Below are positions 16,493 to 23,705 of a stretch of 64,000 nucleotides of DNA, piece after piece. Source of the DNA: Pseudonocardia sp. TRM90224 (GTDB lineage: Bacteria > Actinomycetota > Actinomycetes > Mycobacteriales > Pseudonocardiaceae); NCBI RefSeq assembly GCF_021245725.1, contig NZ_JAJGSX010000001.1, positions 124,001-188,000 on the forward strand, in the 5' to 3' direction. The notes below the pieces were generated by a model that was not told the origin of the DNA, searched no databases, and saw only the letters and a program-made list of their open reading frames with translations. The position numbers and the translations under genes are program-made. Every line of letters starts with the position of its first letter. Within the stretch, counting starts at the first letter, position 1.

Positions 16493-17182
16493 ATGACCGC
16501 GACCACCGCCATCGTCACCGGTGCCGGCCAGGGCTTCGGCCTCGCCGTCACCACCGCACTGGCCGCCCGCGGCGCCACGGTGATCGTGTGCGCGCGCGAC
16601 GGCGCCCGCTTGCGGGCCGCGACCGGCGACCTGCCGGGCGTGATCCCGATACCCGGCGACATCACCGATCCGAGCCTGCGCGCCCGGCTCGTCGCCGCCG
16701 CACGCAGCAAGCTCGACCTGCTCATCCACAACGCGGGCGAGCTCGGCCCGTCGCCGCTGCCTCCGCTCTCGGACTACCCGGTCGGCGCGTTGCGCGACGT
16801 GCTGGAGACGACCGTGCTCGCCCCGCTCGCGCTGACCAAGCTGGCACTCCCGCTGCTGCGGATGTCCCGCACGGGCACGGTGATCACCCTCAGCTCCGAC
16901 GCCGCCGTCGAGGCGTACCCGGGCTGGGGCGGCTACGGCGCAGCCAAGGCGGCGACCGACCAGCTCACCGCCGTGCTCGGGGCCGAGGAGGCCGACGTGC
17001 GGGCGTACGCGTTCGACCCCGGCGACATGCGGACCGCGATGCACCAGCGCGCGTTCCCCGGCGAGGACATCTCCGACCGGCCGGAGCCGGAGACCGTCGT
17101 GCCCGCCTTGCTGCGACTGCTCGACGAGCGCCCGGAGAGCGGCCGCTACCGCGCCGCCGACCTGCTGACGGGCGCCGGGTGA
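16493..17182 (+). CDS. Short-chain dehydrogenase/reductase
   Basis: 229 residues. The N-terminal Rossmann motif is TGAGQGFG (residues 9-16). NAG follows at about 82-84, and the catalytic triad region SS...YGAAK (Y at about 143, K at 147) is complete. It is slightly short for a classical SDR. The ATG is predicted to coincide with the transcript start of a SoxR-type promoter, so the mRNA is probably leaderless and redox-inducible. The QueA-like gene follows after 4 nt. The natural substrate could be a quinone or other redox-active compound by analogy with known actinobacterial SoxR targets; that is inference. Confidence 0.88.
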   Translation: MTATTAIVTGAGQGFGLAVTTALAARGATVIVCARDGARLRAATGDLPGVIPIPGDITDPSLRARLVAAARSKLDLLIHNAGELGPSPLPPLSDYPVGALRDVLETTVLAPLALTKLALPLLRMSRTGTVITLSSDAAVEAYPGWGGYGAAKAATDQLTAVLGAEEADVRAYAFDPGDMRTAMHQRAFPGEDISDRPEPETVVPALLRLLDERPESGRYRAADLLTGAG

Positions 17183-17186
17183 GGAC

Positions 17187-18281
17187 GTGAGCCCCGAGCC
17201 GCCGGCCGTCCGCTCCGCGACGGAGCCGCCGGAGTCGCGCGGGCTCGCCCGCGACGGCGTCCGCCTGCTCGTCGCCCGTTGGCGGCACCGGGTGGCGCAC
17301 CGGCGCTTCACCGACCTTCCCGCGGCGCTGCGCGCGGGCGACCTGCTCGTCGTCAACACGTCCGCGACGGAGCCCGCGGCCGTCGAGGGCCACCGCGCCG
17401 GGGGACAGCCGGTCGTCCTGCACATCTCCGGTCCGGCGCCGACCGACGGCGCGCAATACGGCAGCGCCCTGCACGTCGTCGAGCTGCGGACGCCCGACGG
17501 CCACCGGTTGCTCGACGCCCGGGCCGGCGAGCGCGTCCACCTCCCGCGCGGCGTGACCGCGGTGCTGCACCGCGCCTACCCCGACGGCTCGGCGACGACC
17601 GGCAACAGGCTCTGGCTCGCCAGGATCCCGGTCGAGGGCGGGCCGGCCGGGTGGCTGACGGCGGTCGGCCGCCCGATCACCTACTCCTACCTGCGCGGAC
17701 GGTGGCCGCTCAACGCGTATCGGACGATCTTCGCCACCCCGGACGGGACGTTCGGCAGCGCCGAGATGCCAAGCGCCGGACGGCCGTTCTCGGCCGATGT
17801 GCTGGCCGGCCTGCACGCCCGCGGTGTCCGGATCGCCGAGATCGTGCTGCACACCGGCGTCTCTTCGCTCGAGGCCGGCGAGACACCGCTCGCCGAGCGC
17901 TACCGGGTGCCGTGGGCCACGGCCGATGCCGTCAACGCGACCCGCGCAGCAGGCGGCCGGGTCGTCGCGGTCGGCACGACGGTCACCCGCGCGCTGGAGA
18001 CCGTCGCCGACGAAGACGGCACCGTGCGCCCCGGATCGGGCTGGACGGACCTCGTGCTGGGCCCCGACCGCCCGGCACGGGTGGTGACGGGCCTGGTCAC
18101 GGGCTGGCACGAGCCGGAGGCGTCGCACCTGTTGCTGCTGCGCGCGGTGGCGGGCGACGCGCTCGTCGAACGGGCGTACGCGGCCGCGGCCGAACGGAGG
18201 TACCTCTGGCACGAGTTCGGCGATTCGGCGTTGCTCCTGCCTAGTGCGGTGGCCACGAACGTTGCCGGGTTGATCGCGTGA
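17187..18281 (+). CDS. QueA-like S-adenosylmethionine:tRNA ribosyltransferase-isomerase family protein
   Basis: 364 residues from GTG 17187 with GAGGAC upstream. QueA hallmarks include the FTDLPAALRAGDLLVVNTSAT region, YLRGRWPLNAYRTIFA, the EMPSAGRPFS motif, and a C-terminal HEPEASHLLLLRAVAG segment. Genuine QueA completes queuosine on tRNA, but actinobacteria commonly carry this homologue without the rest of the pathway, and no queuosine genes are nearby. Residues of the RPF(T/S) core are kept, so it may be enzymatically active on another substrate. It is co-transcribed with the SDR under the SoxR-type promoter. Confidence 0.85.
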   Translation: MSPEPPAVRSATEPPESRGLARDGVRLLVARWRHRVAHRRFTDLPAALRAGDLLVVNTSATEPAAVEGHRAGGQPVVLHISGPAPTDGAQYGSALHVVELRTPDGHRLLDARAGERVHLPRGVTAVLHRAYPDGSATTGNRLWLARIPVEGGPAGWLTAVGRPITYSYLRGRWPLNAYRTIFATPDGTFGSAEMPSAGRPFSADVLAGLHARGVRIAEIVLHTGVSSLEAGETPLAERYRVPWATADAVNATRAAGGRVVAVGTTVTRALETVADEDGTVRPGSGWTDLVLGPDRPARVVTGLVTGWHEPEASHLLLLRAVAGDALVERAYAAAAERRYLWHEFGDSALLLPSAVATNVAGLIA

Positions 18282-18285
18282 CCCA

Positions 18286-18309
18286 GGCGGCGCGTCGCAA
18301 GGCGCCGCC
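18286..18309 (+). terminator. GC hairpin after the QueA-like gene
   Basis: GGCGGCGC and GCGCCGCC with an 8-nt loop, starting 5 nt after the stop. There is no T-run. Probably the 3' end of the SDR-QueA transcript. The following 220 bp (to 18529) show no gene or element I can support. Confidence 0.5.
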
Positions 18310-18529
18310 CGCAGCTCAGACCGGGCGTCTTTGCAAGGGCGGCAACGCCGCGAGGCGTCGTCTGGGCGCGCGAGCGACCCGGATGACGTTTGTGGCCGCC
18401 GCACTAGTTACCAGGCGGAGGCCGTTCGTCGCCCACTGTGACCGTCGGGCGTTGAAGTCTAGGTATGCCCTTCCCTGACGCGCGTGAGCCGAACGGCAGT
18501 CGAGCTGCGCCGACAGGTCGTTCATGACC

Positions 18530-18558
18530 TTGTCGTGCTGGGACGGCTCTCGTAAAGT
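18530..18558 (+). promoter_or_regulatory. SigA-type promoter for the lytic transglycosylase
   Basis: TTGTCG (18530-18535), 17-bp spacer, TAAAGT (18553-18558). Initiation near 18565 would give a roughly 115-nt leader before the GTG start of the transglycosylase gene. Confidence 0.6.
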
Positions 18559-18578
18559 GCTCGCCTAGCGTCACGATC

Positions 18579-18654
18579 CGATCACATGCGCAACGACCAG
18601 GGACTCCCCACCCTGATCACCGGACCCCCGACCGGCTGCGCATGTGGAGGATCG
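18579..18654 (+). promoter_or_regulatory. Structured 5' leader (candidate cis-regulatory RNA)
   Basis: A closing stem pairs CACATGCGCA (18583-18592) with TGCGCATGTG (18637-18646). It extends outward as CGAT/ATCG with a GGAG bulge. The enclosed 44 nt hold CAGGG/CCCTG and CCGG/CCGG stems, giving a three-way-junction shape. It lies between a promoter and the lytic transglycosylase start. It does not match the conserved bases of the ydaO/c-di-AMP riboswitch that I remember for such genes. Confidence 0.4.
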
Positions 18655-18680
18655 CTCCCCCAGCGCTGAAGGGCAGGTTC

Positions 18681-19526
18681 GTGGCAGGACACCGCTCCCC
18701 CCGTGGTCGTCGTGCGCGTCAGGACTCCGGTCTGATCCCCGCACGCCAGGTGATGGCCAGGGCACAGCAACAGGCGGCCCCCGCACCGTCGCTGCGCACT
18801 TCCATGATCGCCACAGCGGCCGCCGTCGGCGCCGTTGCCACGGGCACCTTCACCGCGCTCATCCCCACCGCCGACGACACCGCCGCAGTTGCGGCCGCCG
18901 CCGAGACCCCGCTCCAGGCCAAGCTCGCGTCCAACGCGATGGCGCTGAAGATCGATTCCGGGCCCACGGCGGAAGGCGATCTCGTACCGGTCGGCTTCAC
19001 CTTCGAGAGCGATTCCTCTCCGGACGACGACGAGGACGGCGCCGGCAGCTTCAACTCCGTCGAGGACCACCTCGCCCTGCTCGGCAAGGCGACCGACCTG
19101 GCGCAGCAGCTCGCCGAGGAGCACGCGGAGCAGGAGCGTGTGACGGCCGAGAAGGCGAAGCTCGCGAAGGCGATCGCCAAGGGCGGCGTCGACGGCTGGA
19201 TCGCGGAGGCGCTGCACATCCTGGAGCTCCCGCAGTCGTACGCCCCGGCCGTCAAGAAGATCATCATGAAGGAGTCGGGCGGCAACCCGAGGGCGATCAA
19301 CAACTGGGACTCGAACGCCCGCGCCGGCACGCCGTCCCAGGGCCTGATGCAGACGATCCCGTCGACGTACAGGCACTACGTGCACCCGGACCTCGCGGAC
19401 CGCCCGATCACCGACCCGATCGCGAACATCACCGCCGGCATCCGCTACATGATCGACCAGTACGGCCTCAGCACGCTCTCGGCCGGCGGACGCACCAACA
19501 GCGCCGGGCAGTACGTCGGATACTGA
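18681..19526 (+). CDS. Lytic transglycosylase (SLT domain) wall protein
   Basis: 281 residues from GTG 18681, which has AAGGG 7 nt upstream; an in-frame ATG at 18642 lacks a ribosome site and lies in the structured leader. A basic N-terminus is followed by a hydrophobic export segment (TSMIATAAAVGAVATGTFTA). A charged coiled region (about residues 130-165, EEHAEQERVTAEKAKLAKAI) comes next. The C-terminal SLT domain has catalytic Glu in MKESGGNPRAINNWDSNA, then GTPSQGLMQTIPSTY and NITAGIRYMID. This is close in layout to actinobacterial Rpf-neighbour transglycosylases that cleave peptidoglycan during growth. Confidence 0.9.
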   Translation: MAGHRSPRGRRARQDSGLIPARQVMARAQQQAAPAPSLRTSMIATAAAVGAVATGTFTALIPTADDTAAVAAAAETPLQAKLASNAMALKIDSGPTAEGDLVPVGFTFESDSSPDDDEDGAGSFNSVEDHLALLGKATDLAQQLAEEHAEQERVTAEKAKLAKAIAKGGVDGWIAEALHILELPQSYAPAVKKIIMKESGGNPRAINNWDSNARAGTPSQGLMQTIPSTYRHYVHPDLADRPITDPIANITAGIRYMIDQYGLSTLSAGGRTNSAGQYVGY

Positions 19527-19566
19527 CCTCGCGAAGGGCGCTCTCCCCGCAGCGCCCGCCCGTACA

Positions 19567-21513
19567 TTCCGACCCGAGCTACAGGGTCTGCGCGCTCTCG
19601 CCGTCTCGCTCGTCGTCGTCTACCACGTGTGGTTCGGCCGGGTCTCCGGCGGCGTCGACGTCTTCTTCCTGATCACCGGCTTCCTGCTGACGGGCCAGCT
19701 CGCCCGCGAAGCCGAGACGGGCACCATCCGGCTCGCGCGCCGCTGGATCCGCACAGGCCTGCGCCTGCTGCCCGCCGCGCTCACGGTGCTCCTGGCAACG
19801 ACGGTCGCCGCGGCGCTCATCCTGCCGGAAGGCCGCTGGACCCAGTCGGTCCGCGAGATCGTCGCCGCCGCGCTCTTCATGGAGAACTGGCAGCTGGCCG
19901 CCGACTCCGTCGACTACGCGGCACGCAACAACGCGCTGAGCGTCGTGCAGCACTTCTGGTCGCTCTCGATCCAGGGCCAGTTCACGCTGGTCTGGCCCTT
20001 GCTCGTGGCGCTGATCGCGCTGGTGGCCCGCGGCGGCGCCGCCCGGCTGCACACGAACCTGACGCTGGCGCTGCTCGGCGTCTTCGCCAGCTCGCTCACC
20101 CTCTCGATCGCCATGACCGAGACGAACCAGCCGCTCGCCTACTTCAACTCGCTCACCCGGCTGTGGGAGTTCGCGCTCGGCGGGCTGGTCGCGCTGTGGA
20201 TCGACCGGGTCGTGCTCACCAACCGCGAACGCCTCCTCGCCGGCTGGGTCGGCGTCGTCGGGCTCGTGGCGTGCGGCGCCGTGCTGCAGGTCAGCACCGC
20301 CTTCCCCGGCTACGCCGCGCTCTGGCCGACGGTCTGCGCCGCGCTGGTGCTCGTCGCAGGCAACAGTCGGCGGCGTTTCGGCGCCGACCGGCTGCTCTCG
20401 TCGCGTCCGGCGCAGTACCTCGGCGGGCTCGGCTTCGCGCTCTACCTGTGGCACTGGCCGGTGCTCGTGCTGTTCCTCGCCGGCACCGGGGTGGAGGACG
20501 CGGGCCTCGCCGGCGGGATCCTCGTGATCGCTGTATCGCTCGTGCTGGCCGTGCTCACCCACCACGGCGTCGAGATGCCGGTGCTCGCCCGCTCGTTCGG
20601 CGTGGCCAACGGCCTGCGGTTGTGCGCGTGCGGGCTGGTCGCGGTGCTCATCGCGGCGACGATCTGGCAGGTCGCGGCCGCGCACCGGGCCGTCCCCGAC
20701 GGGCGGTCGGGCGACAACTCCCACCCGGGGGCGCTCGCGCTCGGTGAGGCCGTCCAAGAGGCGCCGCTGCTCCCGCCGCCGGTCTCGGTCTACGACGACT
20801 GGGTCGACGTCGAGCACTGGAACTGCGGCCAGATGCCGACGTTCGCCGCCGACGTCTGCACCCAGCCCGTCGCCGACCCGGACCGGCGGATCGTGGTCGT
20901 CGGCGACTCCCACATGCAGCAGTTCCTCGCCACGCTGCTGCCGATCGCCGAGCACCGCAACTGGCAGCTGACGTTGATGGTGCGGGGCGCCTGCCCGTTC
21001 TCCACGGCGTCCGAGGTCCTCCCCGAGGACGCCGAGTGCGTCGAGTGGAACACCGCGGCGCTCGCGGAGATCGCGGCCATGCGCCCCGACGCCGTGGTCA
21101 CGCTCGCCTCGCGGGACGCGCGGACCGGGCTGACCGAGCAGACGCCGCCCGGGTTCGTCGAGCAGTGGCGGCGGCTCGACGAGCTCCACATCCCGGTGAT
21201 GGCCGTGCGCGACAACCCGCGTTTCGAGTCGTCCGTGCCCGACTGCGTCGCCCGGCACGAGCGCCGCGACCCGGCCTGCAACATGGAACGGTCGACCGTC
21301 TACGCGTCGACACCGCCGTACCTGCTGCTCCCCGACGTCCCGCGCAACGTCCGGTTCGTCGACATCGCCGGGGCCGTCTGCGACGCGACGGTCTGCCCGG
21401 CCGAAGTGGGCAACCTGCTGGTCTACCTCGACGACAACCACCTGACGGCTGCGTATGCCACCACGATGGCCAAGCCCCTGGAGCAGCAGGTGCTCGACGC
21501 GCTCGGCTGGTGA
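19567..21513 (+). CDS. OafA/YrhL-type acyltransferase with SGNH domain (start unresolved)
   Basis: About 649 residues from the first clearly homologous codon (FRPELQGLRALAV). This is the universal first segment of acyltransferase-3 membrane proteins, with catalytic His in the following VVVYHVW. Ten or so transmembrane segments follow, then an exported SGNH domain with GDSHM near the nucleophile and DDNHLTAAY at the C-terminus. Such proteins O-acetylate cell-wall or surface polysaccharide. No ATG, GTG or TTG occurs in frame between the upstream stop (19450) and this motif. The first canonical start (GTG 19627) would delete the catalytic His. CTG 19588 or a non-canonical codon may be used, or the sequence may contain an error. 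Confidence 0.85.
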   Translation, partial: FRPELQGLRALAVSLVVVYHVWFGRVSGGVDVFFLITGFLLTGQLAREAETGTIRLARRWIRTGLRLLPAALTVLLATTVAAALILPEGRWTQSVREIVAAALFMENWQLAADSVDYAARNNALSVVQHFWSLSIQGQFTLVWPLLVALIALVARGGAARLHTNLTLALLGVFASSLTLSIAMTETNQPLAYFNSLTRLWEFALGGLVALWIDRVVLTNRERLLAGWVGVVGLVACGAVLQVSTAFPGYAALWPTVCAALVLVAGNSRRRFGADRLLSSRPAQYLGGLGFALYLWHWPVLVLFLAGTGVEDAGLAGGILVIAVSLVLAVLTHHGVEMPVLARSFGVANGLRLCACGLVAVLIAATIWQVAAAHRAVPDGRSGDNSHPGALALGEAVQEAPLLPPPVSVYDDWVDVEHWNCGQMPTFAADVCTQPVADPDRRIVVVGDSHMQQFLATLLPIAEHRNWQLTLMVRGACPFSTASEVLPEDAECVEWNTAALAEIAAMRPDAVVTLASRDARTGLTEQTPPGFVEQWRRLDELHIPVMAVRDNPRFESSVPDCVARHERRDPACNMERSTVYASTPPYLLLPDVPRNVRFVDIAGAVCDATVCPAEVGNLLVYLDDNHLTAAYATTMAKPLEQQVLDALGW

Positions 21514-21542
21514 CCCGGCCGGAGACCCGACTGGAGGACCGG

Positions 21543-21773
21543 TCAGGCCGGCCGCACCGGTCGCGCGCGCTGACCTGCGACGGCGACCACGTCGCCGTAC
21601 CCCAGCTGCGCACCCCTCCGCGTCTCGACCCGGCCGTTGACCTGCACGTTCTCCGCCTCCAGCAGCGCCTTGGCATGGCCGCCGTGCTCCGCGAGGCCGG
21701 CGAGCTTGAGGAACTGGCCGAGCCGGATGGGCTCCTCGGCGAGCTCGACGTCGATGATCGGGGAACGGGACAC
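21543..21773 (-). CDS. Small S4-domain RNA-binding protein (YbcJ/Hsp15-like)
   Basis: 76 residues. EEPIRLGQFLKLAGLAEHGG, then KALLEAENVQVNGRVETRRG and LGYGDVVAV form a stand-alone S4 fold that binds structured RNA, as in the YbcJ/RluB-tail family. Start is GTG 21773; the frame stays open upstream through the divergent epoxide hydrolase but that is a shadow. TACCGT on the minus strand lies 8 nt before the start, and the whole upstream gap of 45 bp is shared with the epoxide hydrolase promoter. Likely a ribosome- or rRNA-associated protein. Confidence 0.82.
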   Translation of the reverse strand: MSRSPIIDVELAEEPIRLGQFLKLAGLAEHGGHAKALLEAENVQVNGRVETRRGAQLGYGDVVAVAGQRARPVRPA

Positions 21774-21777
21774 GTCG

Positions 21778-21796
21778 TAGGACGGTAGCCGTCCTA
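21778..21796. promoter_or_regulatory. Perfect 8-3-8 palindrome in a divergent promoter
   Basis: TAGGACGG-TAG-CCGTCCTA lies in the 45-bp gap between the S4 gene and the epoxide hydrolase gene. It overlaps the S4 gene -10 (ACGGTA on the plus strand, 21782-21787) and is 9 nt upstream of the epoxide hydrolase -10. Candidate operator. Confidence 0.5.
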
Positions 21797-21805
21797 ACAG
21801 CGGCC

Positions 21806-21811
21806 TACCGT
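21806..21811 (+). promoter_or_regulatory. -10 element (TACCGT), leaderless-type
   Basis: TACCGT is 7 nt before the ATG of the epoxide hydrolase gene, which has no Shine-Dalgarno. Confidence 0.5.
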
Positions 21812-21818
21812 TCGGGTC

Positions 21819-22955
21819 ATGGACACGATCACGCCGTTCAGCGTCGACGTCCCCGAGTCCGAGATCGACGAGCTGCGGCAGCGCATCGCCGCGACCCGCT
21901 GGCCCGACCAGCTCCCGGGCGTCGGATGGGGCTACGGGGTGGCGCTCGACGACGTCCGCGAGCTCGCCGAGTACTGGCGCGACGGGTACGACTGGCGGGT
22001 GCACGAGCGCAAGCTCAACGCGTACCCGCAGTTCACCACCACGATCGACGGCCAGAACATCCACTTCGTGCACGCCCGCTCGCCGGAGCCCGACGCCGTG
22101 CCGATGATCATCACGCACGGGTGGCCGAGCACCGTGCACGACTTCGTCGACATCATCGGGCCGCTGACCGACCCCCGCGCGCACGGCGGCGACCCCGCCG
22201 ACGCCTTTGACGTCGTCGCGCCGTCGTTGCCGGGGTTCGCGTACTCCGGGCCGACGACTGCAACCGGCTGGGGCACCACTCGCATCGCCGCGGCGTGGGC
22301 GGAGCTCATGTCCCGCCTCGGCCACGAGCGGTACGTCGCGCAGGGCGGCGACTTCGGCAGCATCATCGCGCCCGAGCTGGGCCGGATCGTCCCCGACAGG
22401 GTGCTCGGTGTGCACGTCAACGCGCTGGCCACGGCATCGACGGCGCACGACCCCGCCGACGCGGAGAAGCTGACCGACGAGGAGCGGGCCCGTTCCGAAG
22501 CGAGCTCGGCGGAGTGGATGGAACGCTCCGGCTACGCGATGATCCAGAGCACCCGACCGCAGACGCTCGCGTACGGGCTGCTCGATTCGCCGGCCGGGCA
22601 GCTCGCGTGGAACTACGAGTGGTTCGCCGATTACGACCCGGCGGCGTCGAAAACGACACCGATCGACCGCGACGCGATCCTCACCGACGTCTCGAGCTTC
22701 TGGTTCACGCGCACCGCCGGCTCGGCCGCCAGGATCTACCGCGAGTCGAACGCGTGGGGCGCCGCGCCGCAGCCGTCGGGCGTCCCGACGGCGGTGGCCA
22801 ACTTCGCCGGCGACGGCGCCATCCGCGGGCTCGCCGAGCTGGCCGACAACGTCGTGCGCTGGACCGAGTACGACCACGGCGGCCACTTCGCCTCACTGCA
22901 GGCCCCCGACCTGCTCGTCGCCGACATCCGCGAGTTCGTCCGCACCCTCCGCTGA
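21819..22955 (+). CDS. Epoxide hydrolase (EHN domain, alpha/beta hydrolase)
   Basis: 378 residues. The N-terminal EHN segment (TPFSVDVPESEIDELRQRI, ATRWPDQL) precedes an alpha/beta-hydrolase core with oxyanion motif HGWPST. The nucleophile elbow is GGDFGS (Asp), and the C-terminal catalytic His sits in GGHFASLQAP. These identify the microsomal-type epoxide hydrolase family, which opens epoxides to diols through an Asp-ester intermediate. Leaderless-type -10 seven nt upstream. A family A palindrome starts 3 nt after the stop. Substrate not predictable. Confidence 0.9.
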   Translation: MDTITPFSVDVPESEIDELRQRIAATRWPDQLPGVGWGYGVALDDVRELAEYWRDGYDWRVHERKLNAYPQFTTTIDGQNIHFVHARSPEPDAVPMIITHGWPSTVHDFVDIIGPLTDPRAHGGDPADAFDVVAPSLPGFAYSGPTTATGWGTTRIAAAWAELMSRLGHERYVAQGGDFGSIIAPELGRIVPDRVLGVHVNALATASTAHDPADAEKLTDEERARSEASSAEWMERSGYAMIQSTRPQTLAYGLLDSPAGQLAWNYEWFADYDPAASKTTPIDRDAILTDVSSFWFTRTAGSAARIYRESNAWGAAPQPSGVPTAVANFAGDGAIRGLAELADNVVRWTEYDHGGHFASLQAPDLLVADIREFVRTLR

Positions 22956-22958
22956 CGA

Positions 22959-23029
22959 AACTTCCCCACCGTTTTTGCCAACCTGCACACCCCTGCAGGT
23001 CTGTAAGTAGGCAAAACGGTGGGGAAGTT
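22959..23029. repeat. Family A 3'-end palindrome, copy A5 (degenerate core)
   Basis: Outer arms AACTTCCCCACCGTTTTTGC (one extra T) and GCAAAACGGTGGGGAAGTT. The inner core keeps ACCTGCA and CCTGCAGG, but the right inner arm is scrambled (TCTGTAAGTAG). It fills the convergent gap, 3 nt and 4 nt from the two stops. Confidence 0.83.
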
Positions 23030-23033
23030 CGGG

Positions 23034-23705
23034 TCAGTCGTCGAGGAGGCCGGCGTCGTGGCTCAGCAGCGCGATCTGGACGCGGTTGTTCAGGTCGAGC
23101 TTGGCGAGGATGTTCGAGACGTGCGTCTTGATCGTCGGCACGCTGAGAAACAGGTCGGCGCCGATCTCGGCGTTGGAGAGCCCACGCCCGACGGCCGCGG
23201 CGACGTCCCGCTCGCGGCCGTTCAGCGTCGCGAGCTTGCGGCGGGCGTCGGTGCGCCGGCTCCCGCCGTCGGACTCGCCGACCCGCTCGACGAGCCGCTT
23301 GGTCACGGCCGGCGACAGCACCGAGAGCCCGCCGGCGACCTGCCGCACGGCCGTCACGATCTCGCCGGGTGGGGTGTCCTTTAGCAGGAAGCCGGCGGCG
23401 CCGGCGCGCAGCGCACGCAGGACGTTGTCGTCGGCGTCGAAGGTGGTCATGACGATCACCTCGGGCGCACCGCCGCGGGCCCGCAGCGTCTCGGTAGCGG
23501 TCAGCCCGTCCATCGCCGGCATGCGGATGTCCATCATCACGACGTCCGGCTGGTGCTTCTCGGCCAGCACCAACGCCTCGCTGCCGTTGCCGGCCTGACC
23601 GACGACCCGGATGTCGGGAGCGCCGCCGAGCATCATCGCGAGTCCCGCGCGCACGAGCGGGTCGTCGTCGACGAGCAGCACGGCGATGGACGCTGGTCCG
23701 GTCAC
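23034..23705 (-). CDS. NarL/LuxR-family response regulator
   Basis: 223 residues from GTG 23705, which overlaps the kinase stop (GTGA). An ATG at 23723 inside the kinase gene is an alternative. The receiver domain has DDD near the N-terminus, phospho-acceptor Asp in VVMMDIRMP, and Lys in FLLKDTPP. The C-terminal LuxR HTH reads LNGRERDVAAAVGRGLSNAEI...FLSVPTIKTHVSNILAKL. An Arg/Lys-rich linker of about 25 residues joins them. Cognate regulator of the adjacent kinase; targets unknown. Confidence 0.93.
   Translation of the reverse strand: MTGPASIAVLLVDDDPLVRAGLAMMLGGAPDIRVVGQAGNGSEALVLAEKHQPDVVMMDIRMPAMDGLTATETLRARGGAPEVIVMTTFDADDNVLRALRAGAAGFLLKDTPPGEIVTAVRQVAGGLSVLSPAVTKRLVERVGESDGGSRRTDARRKLATLNGRERDVAAAVGRGLSNAEIGADLFLSVPTIKTHVSNILAKLDLNNRVQIALLSHDAGLLDD

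Noticed and set aside
18579..18654. c-di-AMP (ydaO) riboswitch for the transglycosylase gene
   Set aside because: The fold is compact and the conserved ydaO core bases I remember are not present; kept only as an unnamed structured leader.
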